A stretch of 64,000 nucleotides of DNA from JAWSUT01 sp033549345 (GTDB lineage Bacteria; Bacillota; Dethiobacteria; Dethiobacterales; Dethiobacteraceae): NCBI GenBank assembly GCA_033549345.1, contig JAWSUT010000001.1:1-64000 (forward strand), in the 5' to 3' direction. The notes under the pieces were generated by a model, which ran no database searches, was not told the origin of the DNA, and saw only the letters and a program-made list of their open reading frames with translations. Numbering within the stretch: position 1 is the stretch's first letter; every line of letters begins with the position of its first letter. The position numbers and the translations under genes were made by a program. Positions 1 to 7,923 of the stretch are shown piece by piece.

Positions 1-477
1 GTTGCAGAAAAAGAAGTATACAGCGTTGATACCAATCTTATCCAAAAAGAAGAAGCATTTGATGGCTTCTATGGGGTTTGTACCAACCTTGATGATGATG
101 CCGCTGAAATAATTAAGGTGAATCATAGGAGATGGGAAATAGAAGAATGTTTTAGAATTATGAAAAGTGAGTTTAAAGCAAGGCCTGTATATTTAAGCAA
201 TGATGACAGGATAGAAGCACATTTCACCACTTGTTTTATATCACTAATTATTTATAGGCTACTCGAAAAGAAGCTTAATGAAGATTTTACATGTCATGAA
301 ATTATTAGTGAGTTACGCGAAATGAACTTCAAAAAGGTTAAAGGGGAAGGTTATGAGCCAATTTACACAAGAACAGATTTTACCGATGCATTACATGAAG
401 CTTTCGGCTTTCGAACTGACTATCAAATTGTTACCACAAGTATGATGAAAAAAATTTTAAAAAGCACTAAATCTTGA
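1..477 (+). CDS. IS4/IS1634-type DDE transposase, C-terminal part
   Basis: The reading frame is open from base 1, so the N-terminal part lies outside the window; 158 residues are visible. The stretch RRWEIEEC..MK fits the R(3)E(6)K part of the IS4-superfamily 'YREK' signature, which carries the catalytic glutamate of the DDE triad; the usual Tyr is Asn here. The following ARPVY and HFTTCFISLIIYRLL segments are typical of the DDE_Tnp_1 C-terminal fold (family knowledge). The gene is AT-rich compared with everything downstream, as expected for a transferred element. A hairpin at 505-550 follows it. Whether the element is complete cannot be judged because its left end is missing. Confidence 0.85.
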   Translation, partial: VAEKEVYSVDTNLIQKEEAFDGFYGVCTNLDDDAAEIIKVNHRRWEIEECFRIMKSEFKARPVYLSNDDRIEAHFTTCFISLIIYRLLEKKLNEDFTCHEIISELREMNFKKVKGEGYEPIYTRTDFTDALHEAFGFRTDYQIVTTSMMKKILKSTKS

Positions 478-504
478 AAACATTACGCACTTTTTGGTGT
501 TAAT

Positions 505-550
505 AAAAAATCCCGCAGGCCTTTAAAATCAAGGCGTTGCAGGATTTTTT
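505..550. terminator. Hairpin with A/T tracts after the transposase
   Basis: AAAAAATCC-c-GCA pairs with TGC-a-GGATTTTTT around a ~20-base centre. It has an A run on one side and a T run on the other, so it could stop both the transposase transcript and queA transcription from the other strand. It may also be close to the right end of the insertion sequence; no target duplication could be identified. Confidence 0.6.
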
Positions 551-588
551 GTTTTATCAAGTGTCAAATACGGGGTAAACTTGTCAAA

Positions 589-1614
589 TTACAGAATCAG
601 CATCGCGTCACCAAAACTGAAAAAGCGGTAGCGTTCTTTGATTGCCTCTTGATATGCGTTGAGAACAATTTCGCGGCCTGCAAAAGCTGATATCAACATC
701 ATCAGAGTGGATTTAGGCAGATGAAAATTAGTTAGCAGGCTGTCCACCCCTTTAAACTGGTAACCCGGATAGATAAAGATGTCTGTCCAGCCCGAACCCG
801 GATTGACCAGGCCATCGTCTCCGGTGACAGTTTCCAACACACGACAGGACGTTGTGCCCACAGCAACAATTTTATGCCCTTCTTTTCTGGTGTGATTTAG
901 CGATTGTGCAGACTCCGTATCTATTCTGTAGTACTCACTGTGCATCCGGTGGTCCCGGATGTCTTCTACTTTCACGGGGCGAAATGTTCCAAGTCCGACA
1001 TGCAGCGTTATTGTAACCACATTGACTCCCAGAGTCTTGATCTGTTCCAGAAGCTGCGGTGTAAAGTGCAGGCCTGCTGTGGGGGCCGCTGCAGATCCTT
1101 CTTCACGGGCATAGACTGTCTGGTAACGCTCCTTATCCTCCAGCCGGGCTTTAATATACGGGGGGAGCGGCATTTCACCCAGCCGGTCCAACACTTCCTC
1201 AAAGATACCATCATAGCGAAAGTCCACAAGCCGGCTGCCGTCTTCTTTTTCCTGTGTTATAACCGCAGTCAGTTCTCCGTCGCCAAAATCGATTTCCGCA
1301 CCGACACGAAGCCGCCGGCCCGGGCGCACAAGTGCTTCCCACTGATTTGCAGAATGCCTGTGCAGAAGCAAAACTTCAGCCAAAGCCCCTCCTTCCCGTT
1401 TCTTGCCGACGAGGCGCGCGGGAATGACTTTTGTATCATTGACAACCAAGGCATCTCCGGGGTTCAGATAGGAGAGAATATCGGGAAACATTTTGTGTGC
1501 AACCTTACCGCTTTTCCGGTCCAAAACAAGCAAACGGGATGCGGCGCGGTTCGCTAAGGGGATCTGGGCAATCAGTTCTTCAGGCAGTTGATAATCAAAG
1601 TCGTCTAGACGCAA
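589..1614 (-). CDS. queA: S-adenosylmethionine:tRNA ribosyltransferase-isomerase QueA
   Basis: QueA transfers and isomerises the ribosyl group of SAM onto preQ1 at wobble position 34 of tRNAs, giving epoxyqueuosine. Family signatures seen are LDDFDYQLPEELIAQ at the N-terminus, VVNDTKVIPARL, AAPTAGLHFT and the C-terminal TNFHLPKSTLMMLISAFAG. The frame is open to 1629 (TTG), but GGTGGTG makes a better ribosome-binding site for the TTG at 1614, giving 341 residues, the normal family length. The next step enzyme QueH lies at 3782-4318, separated by sigI/rsgI and a DUF2905 gene. The usual partner tgt would be expected downstream, where the insertion sequence now sits. Confidence 0.95.
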   Translation of the reverse strand: MRLDDFDYQLPEELIAQIPLANRAASRLLVLDRKSGKVAHKMFPDILSYLNPGDALVVNDTKVIPARLVGKKREGGALAEVLLLHRHSANQWEALVRPGRRLRVGAEIDFGDGELTAVITQEKEDGSRLVDFRYDGIFEEVLDRLGEMPLPPYIKARLEDKERYQTVYAREEGSAAAPTAGLHFTPQLLEQIKTLGVNVVTITLHVGLGTFRPVKVEDIRDHRMHSEYYRIDTESAQSLNHTRKEGHKIVAVGTTSCRVLETVTGDDGLVNPGSGWTDIFIYPGYQFKGVDSLLTNFHLPKSTLMMLISAFAGREIVLNAYQEAIKERYRFFSFGDAMLIL

Positions 1615-1666
1615 AAAAAACACCACCAATTAATGAATATATACTAAGTTTATCCGATTTACGGAA

Positions 1667-1695
1667 ATTATACCGTAACCTGCCTGCATTGATTC
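1667..1695 (-). promoter_or_regulatory. queA: Possible queA promoter
   Basis: A perfect TATAAT (1667-1672, minus strand) is preceded at 17 bases by a poor -35 (GAATCA). It lies about 50 bases before the chosen queA start and after the rsgI terminator, so queA probably has its own transcript. Confidence 0.35.
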
Positions 1696-1738
1696 GCGCA
1701 AAACCGGATAATTCCCTGCTGCCGGCAGTAGAATATAT

Positions 1739-1782
1739 TAAAAAAGCAGAGGAATGACAGCGTCATTCTCTGCTTTTTTTTA
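1739..1782 (-). terminator. Terminator after rsgI
   Basis: AGCAGAGGAATGAC and GTCATTCTCTGCT form a long stem with one bulged base, flanked by A and T runs. It sits 58 bases past the rsgI stop and separates sigI-rsgI from queA. Confidence 0.85.
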
Positions 1783-1839
1783 TTCACTCCCAAATATCGG
1801 ATTGACCGGAGCAGGCGGGTCATCTACAGGAGGAACCGT

Positions 1840-2751
1840 TTACTCCGGTTCCATGTTATTTGCTTCTTCGTCATCATTTTCCTCATTTTGTTCTACACCG
1901 GCTTCTTTTCCCCGGCCGGGGTTCGCACGTCTACGGGACTGGGCAGGGCCTTTTCCCGGAACAATGGCCCGCTTGTTTCTGCCGGCGGCAGGTTCGGCGG
2001 GAACTTGTTTCTTGCTCTGCACGCGCTGTAACACTTCTCCGGGATGTTCTTCCAGGTCGAGCAGGGCGCGGCCGATTCCTTTATTTCTCAGCGCTTCGGC
2101 ATCCAGTTCAATACCCTCGTTTTGTGCATCGACCAAAACAGCATATTTCCCTACGGAAAGGCCAAGCTCACGAGCCTCTTCACGTTGTTTGCGGTTGGCT
2201 GTAACAACAGCAACAGCCACTTCTGAGGCATTTGTCTCGGAATATCTGGCTGCGCTGTTTTCCAGGATTAATTCAACTGCGGCAAAATCTGCTTCATTCT
2301 CGCCGGCAGGAGTTCCAGAGAGAATGATGGCCGGCGAATCCGGTGTAAGATATTGCTTTGCTTCTGCGGCAAAGAAGATCTTTTCCAGTGCTTCTGCAAG
2401 AGGCAGGCCCATTACTTCCAGACCTTCCAGCAAATCCCGGGCTGCATCGTTCATCGGCTCGGCAGAGACGACATCATGCCTGGCGGAAACCCCGATCTCA
2501 AGACTGGGATTGATGTCTACAGTCACAAATGCTGCGGCTGCAGGTGGTACTGTAAGTGAATACAGACTTGAAGCGAGAATAAGCAGAAAGATAGCAGCAG
2601 CGGTCATCCAAGGCCGTGAGGACGTTTTTTGGCAATACTCCTGGCCAATTTGGACCTGGCCGTAACGCGGCAGGCGACAGTAACGCCCGTCAGGAGTAAG
2701 AACCGTTACGTTATTTTTTTCCACTTCCAGGACAATTCCCCTGGTCTTCAT
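1840..2751 (-). CDS. rsgI: RsgI-type membrane anti-sigma factor
   Basis: The first ~45 residues (KTRGIVLEV..., DGRYCRLP, QIGQEY) match the cytoplasmic RsgI N-terminal domain that binds SigI. One membrane helix follows at about 48-68, then the conserved VDINPSLEIGV segment that RsgI proteins carry just outside the membrane, now understood to be a self-cleavage region (family knowledge). The rest is an alpha/beta stretch ending in a charged Arg/Pro/Glu tail; no carbohydrate-binding or protease module of the clostridial kind is visible. The start is the ATG at 2751, nine bases after an AAAGGGG site; another ATG at 2760 sits right on that site. It overlaps the end of sigI by 41 bases. Confidence 0.85.
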   Translation of the reverse strand: MKTRGIVLEVEKNNVTVLTPDGRYCRLPRYGQVQIGQEYCQKTSSRPWMTAAAIFLLILASSLYSLTVPPAAAAFVTVDINPSLEIGVSARHDVVSAEPMNDAARDLLEGLEVMGLPLAEALEKIFFAAEAKQYLTPDSPAIILSGTPAGENEADFAAVELILENSAARYSETNASEVAVAVVTANRKQREEARELGLSVGKYAVLVDAQNEGIELDAEALRNKGIGRALLDLEEHPGEVLQRVQSKKQVPAEPAAGRNKRAIVPGKGPAQSRRRANPGRGKEAGVEQNEENDDEEANNMEPE

Positions 2752-3493
2752 CGGCTTCATCCCCTTTCAGGTATTCACGGATATGGGGCAGATCTTCTAT
2801 ATACACCAGAAGTAACGAAATAATATATTTGCGTTGTCTTTCCAAAGTCTTCCGGCTGACGGCAAGCTTGTTCTCCAGCGCTTTAAGTGGGAGTTCACTT
2901 CGAGTCTTAAAGTAGTCAAGCAGTTGCTGGTCTCCTGCAATGATTCTGGCAGCCTGCATTGCCCTTTTTCGGGCATCTGCATGTTTCGGTGAGATGCGAA
3001 CTAACTCACTCAGGGTAATCCTGTATTGCCAAAGCAACTCTCTGAAGTAGAGGATTTCTTCCTGTCTGTCGCGGCGGGCCTCAAGTTCGCTATACTCTTG
3101 CGTTGCCGTATCTCGTTCAATTTTATTTGCAGCCGTACCGGCTTCCTCTTCTTCGGCAAAACTGGAAAAAGGGATTTCCCTCTGCAGGGAGGCGTTTTTT
3201 CGAAAAAAATCTGCCAGTCTGCGTTCAATGACCAGTCGGGCAAAACTGAGAAATCCGGCACCCTGTTTGGGACGGTAACTGTCAATGGCTTCATTAAATG
3301 CGAGCAATGCCACTGACAGCTCTTCATCTACACCCTGCTGTAGAAATTGTTTACAACAGCGCGACGCAGTTTTATAAATATAGGGCTGGTATGTTTCAAG
3401 CAGGGCCTCCCGGCTTTGGTCGTTTCCCTGTTGTGCTGCCAAAGCCAGTGCTTCGGGATTCTGTTTTGTCTTATCTTCTATATGCACGACCAC
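2711..3493 (-). CDS. sigI: RNA polymerase sigma factor, SigI family
   Basis: A 260-residue sigma-70-like protein. The SigI-type region 2 is seen as ETYQPYIYKTASR...DEELSVALLAFNEAIDSY and GFLSFARLVIERRLADFFRK. The C-terminal half (RISPKHADARKRAM..., LPLKALENKLAVSRKTLERQRKYI) is the SigI promoter-recognition part rather than a normal region 4. GTG start with AAGGGGG four bases upstream; a second GTG at 3487 is also possible. The downstream overlapping RsgI is the expected inhibitor, so the pair should respond to an envelope signal such as heat or cell-wall change. The target genes cannot be told from this window. Confidence 0.88.
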   Translation of the reverse strand: MVVHIEDKTKQNPEALALAAQQGNDQSREALLETYQPYIYKTASRCCKQFLQQGVDEELSVALLAFNEAIDSYRPKQGAGFLSFARLVIERRLADFFRKNASLQREIPFSSFAEEEEAGTAANKIERDTATQEYSELEARRDRQEEILYFRELLWQYRITLSELVRISPKHADARKRAMQAARIIAGDQQLLDYFKTRSELPLKALENKLAVSRKTLERQRKYIISLLLVYIEDLPHIREYLKGDEADEDQGNCPGSGKK

Positions 3494-3564
3494 CGGTCCC
3501 CCTTACTCTATATATTCGCGCACACTGAGGCCTTTATGAGGGTAGGTTGAAAAGTTTGTCTGTT

Positions 3565-3780
3565 TTACCTCAGCCGGTTTAAGAAATAAAAAATCAGAGA
3601 CAGAACAATACTGATGACAATGCCGGTCATGAATGGAAAATAGAAGCTGAAATTTTCCCGTTGCACAAAAATATCCCCGGGGAGCCTGCCGAGATTAAAG
3701 CGTCCTCCCAAAAGCAGTACCAGACCGAACAAAATTGTCAGGGCTCCGATACCTATCAGTAATCTGCCTAAATGGTCCAA
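3565..3780 (-). CDS. Small membrane protein, DUF2905 family
   Basis: About 71 residues with two membrane helices (roughly 4-24 and 47-68) around a conserved loop GRFNLGRLPGDIFVQRENFSFYFP, whose middle GRLPGD is diagnostic of DUF2905. The function is unknown. The frame is open to 3816, overlapping queH, but AAGGAGG lies nine bases before the TTG at 3780, which gives the usual family length and places the start one base after the queH stop. It is probably co-transcribed with ruvCAB and queH. Confidence 0.8.
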   Translation of the reverse strand: MDHLGRLLIGIGALTILFGLVLLLGGRFNLGRLPGDIFVQRENFSFYFPFMTGIVISIVLSLIFYFLNRLR

Positions 3781-3781
3781 G

Positions 3782-4318
3782 TCAACGGGCCTCCTTGTAA
3801 TATCGTTCTTTTTCACTAAAAATACAGCCGCAGTAAGGCTGGCGGTACAGATTCATTTGTTTTGAGATTTCCACACTCTCTCTGTAGCCTGGCCGTAAAT
3901 CCTCATAAATAAATTCCACGCCGTATTTTTTTCCTGCAGTTTCACCCTCCAGCCGCAAAAGGTCATGATTCTGGTAGGGACTGATGGCCAGCGTAGTGGA
4001 AAAGCGGGGTATGCCAAGCATGGCTGCCGTTTTGGCCGCTTTGTCGAGGCGGAAACGATAACAGAACCGGCAGCGGTTTTCCAGGTTTTCGACTGCTTGT
4101 TCAAGGTATTGTTCCAGTTCGTACTCGCGGCAAACCGTCAGTGGTATGTTTTCATCCCGGCAGAATGTCTCAAGAGCTTCCAGGCGGCGCCTGAACTCTT
4201 TGTAGGGGTGAATGTTGGGGTTATAAAAATAACCCTGCAGTTCATAGCCCAGTTCCCGGAAACGCCGGGTACTGTATGTACTGCAGGGCCCGCAGCACAT
4301 ATGCAGCAGGAGTTTCAT
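3782..4318 (-). CDS. queH: Epoxyqueuosine reductase QueH
   Basis: QueH (formerly DUF208) reduces epoxyqueuosine in tRNA to queuosine, the last step of the pathway, and replaces the cobalamin enzyme QueG in many anaerobes. The metal-binding cysteines are seen in HMCCGPCS near the N-terminus, RCRFCYRFRL in the middle and PYCGCIFSEKERY near the end, the pattern for an iron-sulfur plus extra iron site. At 178 residues it has family length. The ATG at 4318 follows AGGTGA; an upstream ATG at 4333 has no ribosome-binding site and would overlap ruvB. With QueA nearby, this supplies two consecutive steps of queuosine synthesis. Confidence 0.93.
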   Translation of the reverse strand: MKLLLHMCCGPCSTYSTRRFRELGYELQGYFYNPNIHPYKEFRRRLEALETFCRDENIPLTVCREYELEQYLEQAVENLENRCRFCYRFRLDKAAKTAAMLGIPRFSTTLAISPYQNHDLLRLEGETAGKKYGVEFIYEDLRPGYRESVEISKQMNLYRQPYCGCIFSEKERYYKEAR

Positions 4319-4326
4319 TGTCTCAC

Positions 4327-5352
4327 CTACCATAATCTGTTTTGTTGCGGGTCAGCTTCCCGAAACGGCAGTCCAAGATGTTCGCAGGCCAGCCGCGTGA
4401 CCACGCGTCCCCGCGGTGTGCGCTGTAAAAAACCAATTTGCATCAGATAAGGCTCATATACATCTTCGATTGTCTCTGTTTCCTCAGAGATGGCCGCAGC
4501 CAAAGTATCCAGGCCCACCGGCCCACCGCCAAACTTTTGCACCATGGTGCGCAGCAGATGACGGTCCACCTCATCAAGGCCCAGAGCATCGACTTCCAGC
4601 ATCTCCAGGGCAGCGCAGGCAACTTCACCGGTGATACAGTTGTCCGCCTTTATCTGAGCAAAGTCCCGCACACGCTTCAACAACCTGTTGGCAACCCGCG
4701 GAGTTCCACGCGCACTCCTGGCTATCGACAGCGATCCTTCCTCATCAATCTCAACCTGCAGCAGATTGGCGGCACGGCGGACGATTTCCTGAAGTTCTTC
4801 ATCCCTGTAAAACTCCAGGCGCGAAACAACTCCGAAGCGGTCACGAAGCGGGGATGACAGCGCACCGGCTCTGGTGGTGGCACCCACCAGGGTAAACGGC
4901 GGTAAATCCAGTCGAAGCGAGCGGGCACTTGGTCCCTTACCGATGATTATATCCAGCGCAAAATCTTCCATTGCCGGATAGAGCACCTCTTCCACCGTAC
5001 GCTGAAGGCGATGGATCTCATCAATAAACAAGACATCATATGCAGCCAGGTTTGTCAGAATGGCGGCCAGGTCACCGGGCCGTTCGATGGCCGGTCCCGA
5101 TGTGGCCCGTAAATTCACACCCAGCTCCGCGGCGATAATGGCGGCAAGAGTAGTCTTCCCCAGCCCCGGCGGGCCATACAACAGGACATGATCCAGTGAA
5201 TCGCCCCGTTTTCGGGCTGCTTCAATGAATACATGCAGGTTGCTTTTCAGTTTTTCCTGCCCGATATACTCGGCCAGCGTTCGCGGGCGCAGTGAATTAT
5301 CCTGCCAGTCTTCATCGCCCCGGGTCCGTGCTGAAATTATTCTGTCTTCCAT
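4327..5352 (-). CDS. ruvB: Holliday junction branch-migration ATPase RuvB
   Basis: RuvB is the hexameric AAA+ motor that drives branch migration together with RuvA. Seen are Walker A GPPGLGKT (60-67), Walker B LFIDEIHRL, sensor GATTRAG, the arginine-containing SPLRDRFG and a C-terminal winged helix (IGFLQRTPRGRVVTRLA). Starting at the ATG at 5352, behind GAGGAG, gives 341 residues; the longer open frame up to 5427 runs into ruvA and is not used. Ten bases separate it from ruvA. Confidence 0.97.
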   Translation of the reverse strand: MEDRIISARTRGDEDWQDNSLRPRTLAEYIGQEKLKSNLHVFIEAARKRGDSLDHVLLYGPPGLGKTTLAAIIAAELGVNLRATSGPAIERPGDLAAILTNLAAYDVLFIDEIHRLQRTVEEVLYPAMEDFALDIIIGKGPSARSLRLDLPPFTLVGATTRAGALSSPLRDRFGVVSRLEFYRDEELQEIVRRAANLLQVEIDEEGSLSIARSARGTPRVANRLLKRVRDFAQIKADNCITGEVACAALEMLEVDALGLDEVDRHLLRTMVQKFGGGPVGLDTLAAAISEETETIEDVYEPYLMQIGFLQRTPRGRVVTRLACEHLGLPFREADPQQNRLW

Positions 5353-5362
5353 GTTTCTCTCC

Positions 5363-5962
5363 TCACTTCGCGCCAAGGCGCGCCAGTGCTTTGCGTAATA
5401 GTTCTTCTGTATCCATTCCTTCCGCACCCTGCACTGTGTTCAGTGCAGACTGCGCCTCTGTACCGTTGTAGCCCAGAGCCATCAGTGCTTCCATTGCCTC
5501 ACTGTAGGCATCGCCGCCCGTGAAGACGGCCGGTTCTACCCCTGTGCCGGGTGAACCCAACGCAGCCACTTTATCTTTGAGTTCAATAATCAGGCGTTTG
5601 GCGGATTTGGGTCCCACACCGGAGACACGTGTCAGAGCCTTCACATTTTCGTGCATCATGGCCAGATAAAACTCAGCCGGCGAAAGAGTGGATAAGATAC
5701 CCAGCGCAGCTTTGGGGCCGATTCCGGACACCGAAATCAGCAGCTTAAACATTGCCAGATCCTCTGCCTGCAAAAAACCGTAAAGCGCGATGTCATCTTC
5801 TCGCACAGCCATATATGTATACAGCGTTACTTCCTGGCCTATGGTATGGAGCGTTGCCGGCACTGAAGAAGGAACGTGGAGAAAGAAGCCGATACCCTGG
5901 TTATCCACAACGACAAAATCTTTGTCTTTATGAGCAAGGGTGCCCCGGATATAACTAAACAT
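5363..5962 (-). CDS. ruvA: Holliday junction DNA-binding protein RuvA
   Basis: RuvA tetramers hold the four-way junction and load RuvB. The N-terminal OB fold starts MFSYIRGTL; two helix-hairpin-helix motifs are visible as VSGIGPKAALGIL and VSGVGPKSAKRLI; the small C-terminal domain (YSEAMEALMALGY) contacts RuvB. The ATG at 5962, preceded by GGAGGGG, overlaps the ruvC stop by 8 bases, which suggests translational coupling; 199 residues is the normal size. Confidence 0.97.
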   Translation of the reverse strand: MFSYIRGTLAHKDKDFVVVDNQGIGFFLHVPSSVPATLHTIGQEVTLYTYMAVREDDIALYGFLQAEDLAMFKLLISVSGIGPKAALGILSTLSPAEFYLAMMHENVKALTRVSGVGPKSAKRLIIELKDKVAALGSPGTGVEPAVFTGGDAYSEAMEALMALGYNGTEAQSALNTVQGAEGMDTEELLRKALARLGAK

Positions 5963-6467
5963 AATTTCCCCTCCGCCCCAAAACGGCAATCATCGGCCCG
6001 GAATGAGCGTGACACAGAGCGATGGCCAGAGCATCCGCGGCGTCGTCTGGACGTGGAATTTCTGAGAGGCACAGCAGTACTTTCACCATCTGCTGCACCT
6101 GCGACTTCTCCGCGCGGCCATATCCCACCACAGACTGTTTGACCTGCAAAGGTGTGTATTCATATACCCGCAGGCCGGCAAGCTGGCCGGCAAGGACAGC
6201 CACACCGCGCGCTTCGCCTACCTGCATCGCACTGGTACTGTTTCTGGCAAAAAACAGCTTTTCCACAGCCATGGCATCGGGAGCGTACTGCGCAACAAGG
6301 TCTGTCAGTTCGCCGTAAATCTGCGCGAGCCGCTGGGGTCCCGGCAAATCCGACGCCGTTTTAATACAGCCAAAGGCAACGGCCACGCTTCGTTGACCGT
6401 TTGTTTCCACAACACCGTAACCTGTTGTGGCAATCCCCGGATCGATGCCGATGATTCGCAAAATCAT
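5955..6467 (-). CDS. ruvC: Holliday junction resolvase RuvC
   Basis: RuvC cuts Holliday junctions symmetrically. The four acidic catalytic residues fit D9 (GIDPG), E69 (VEKLFF), D142 and D145 (PDDAADALAIA). The 170-residue length is typical. An AAAGGGGAGA site precedes the ATG. It is the first gene of ruvC-ruvA-ruvB and probably of a transcript reaching queH and DUF2905. Confidence 0.97.
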   Translation of the reverse strand: MILRIIGIDPGIATTGYGVVETNGQRSVAVAFGCIKTASDLPGPQRLAQIYGELTDLVAQYAPDAMAVEKLFFARNSTSAMQVGEARGVAVLAGQLAGLRVYEYTPLQVKQSVVGYGRAEKSQVQQMVKVLLCLSEIPRPDDAADALAIALCHAHSGPMIAVLGRRGNYV

Positions 6468-6530
6468 TCTCCCCTTTATGCATTCAATACAAACATATAT
6501 TCGCCGTTTGTGAACAATTTCCTGCCCGGC

Positions 6531-7109
6531 CTATAAAATCACTGTGTCAGCCATTGTCAGCGCGTCAACGATGGCATACATATTCGTTACTTCGCCCACA
6601 GCTAACTGACTTTTTAGTTCCAGGAAATCAAGGCATAATCCGCAGGAGTAAACCTGTGAACCCATTTGGGCCAGTTTTTGCAGGCTTTCCAACACTGCAG
6701 ACCCGGTGCATGCCAACTTGACTCCGGCATTAATTAAATAAATACTCTCGGGAATGTTATCGCTTTCAGAAAGAGCATAAAAAAATGACTTCATGAGAAT
6801 TGCACCCAGTTCATCACTGCCGCGCCCGAGAGTTTCCCCCGAAACCAGCATCAATTTTCTGCGGGCCTGTGCGTTTTCTGCCGGCCCTTTTTCTTCTTTG
6901 AGAAGCGTTACGGCATACAGGCCATCCTCTTCCCGTGAAGCTGACTCAAACCTCAGGGCGGATGCCAGTTTAAGCAGATTATTTTTTGCCGTTTCGTTAT
7001 CAACCAGGACGGTCAAAGTACCCTGCTTCATCTCAGTGAGTTTCTTTTTTGTTTCAACCACAGGCTGTGGGCAGGTAAGCCCCCTGCAGTCCAGTGTTTC
7101 CTGCGTCAT
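6531..7109 (-). CDS. yedF: YedF-like sulfurtransferase (TusA + DsrE domains)
   Basis: Residues 1-75 form a TusA/SirA domain with LDCRGLTCPQPVV, where the Cys of CPxP would carry a persulfide or selenide. The second half is a DsrE-like domain (KLMLVSGETLGRGSDELG..., YLINAGVKLACTGS, YSCGLCLDFL). This two-domain layout is the selenium-metabolism protein YedF of anaerobes; the selenium role is inferred by others from gene neighbours and no sel gene is seen here. The ATG at 7109 follows CGGAGTG; the longer open frame upstream is hydrophobic junk and overlaps the divergent gene. Confidence 0.85.
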   Translation of the reverse strand: MTQETLDCRGLTCPQPVVETKKKLTEMKQGTLTVLVDNETAKNNLLKLASALRFESASREEDGLYAVTLLKEEKGPAENAQARRKLMLVSGETLGRGSDELGAILMKSFFYALSESDNIPESIYLINAGVKLACTGSAVLESLQKLAQMGSQVYSCGLCLDFLELKSQLAVGEVTNMYAIVDALTMADTVIL

Positions 7110-7222
7110 GTTAATCACTCCGTTCCATTTCATGGACAACTTAACCATACCATAAAATGAACCCGGAGGAAAAGGGAAACCATGCCTGAAAAACGAAATT
7201 ATACACAAGGGAAGGTGAGAGA

Positions 7223-7876
7223 ATGAGAAACCCGGCATTTCCTCTGAAATCGTTTTCCGATCCGAAAAACTATCGTCTTGCTTTGTCCGTATCAAGAAAG
7301 AATCTTGCAGCCAAAGACCCGGAAGAGATGGCGGCCAAAAGCGGCTGCCCGTACATACAGCCCACAGCTTCATTTACTGTCGTCTGTCTTGACCATCCCT
7401 TTACCGTCACATATCCTGAGGGTGTGGTTAAATACCGCGATACTGATTTGGAGCCCTACTTCGTCCTGCAGATTGTGATGCTCAATTATCTCTCCCGTGC
7501 CGACGGTACGCCTCTGACGTATGAATACATCCCCTACCGCAACCTTGAAGGGGGTAACGCCTATTTCGGTGCATTCCAGAAAACAGCCATTGCGCCTCTG
7601 GCGGAAACATTTGGCAAAGACCCGCATAAACTTCTGGAAGCGGCCAAACCGTTTGGCGGTATCCCTTATACCCCGGGTTCCGGCACAGGGGTCGTCCTCT
7701 ATCTGCTGCCCCGTGTGCCGCTCCTTTATAAGGTGTGGCCGGGAGACGACGAGTTTGCGGCTCAGGCCAATATTCTTTTTGACTCAGGACTCAATCACTA
7801 TTTGCATACCGAAGATGCGGCGGCCTGTGATGTAGTCACCCGTATGCTCACCGGTAGGGCGCAGGATAAACAATGA
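7223..7876 (+). CDS. DUF3786 family protein
   Basis: A 217-residue soluble protein whose motifs TYPEGVVKY, LNYLSRADGTPLT, YRNLEGGNAYFGAF, PFGGIPYTPGSGTGVVLYLLPRVPLLYKVWPGDDEF match DUF3786, a family found mostly in acetogens, methanogens and other strict anaerobes and often placed near corrinoid or carbon-fixation genes (recollection). The function is not established. GGAAGGTGAGAGA precedes the ATG. It is the only plus-strand gene in the first 18 kb and ends convergently with the FtsH-like gene. Confidence 0.75.
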   Translation: MRNPAFPLKSFSDPKNYRLALSVSRKNLAAKDPEEMAAKSGCPYIQPTASFTVVCLDHPFTVTYPEGVVKYRDTDLEPYFVLQIVMLNYLSRADGTPLTYEYIPYRNLEGGNAYFGAFQKTAIAPLAETFGKDPHKLLEAAKPFGGIPYTPGSGTGVVLYLLPRVPLLYKVWPGDDEFAAQANILFDSGLNHYLHTEDAAACDVVTRMLTGRAQDKQ

Positions 7877-7894
7877 TAATAAAATAAACGCAAG

Positions 7895-7922
7895 AAAGCC
7901 CGGCATAGCCGGGCTTTAAATT
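7895..7922. terminator. Bidirectional terminator between convergent genes
   Basis: A perfect 10-bp stem AAAGCCCGGC/GCCGGGCTTT with a three-base loop lies between the stops of the DUF3786 gene and the FtsH-like gene. The ends are only weakly T-rich. Confidence 0.8.
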
Positions 7923-7923
7923 A

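Noticed and set aside
904..1557. A 217-codon open frame on the plus strand
   Set aside because: It is antisense to queA, has no ribosome-binding site and its product has the Cys/Phe-rich, motif-free look of a shadow frame.
1754..2665. A 303-codon Ser/Ala-rich open frame on the plus strand
   Set aside because: It is the complement of rsgI, whose frame has recognised domains and coupling with sigI; no start signal fits.
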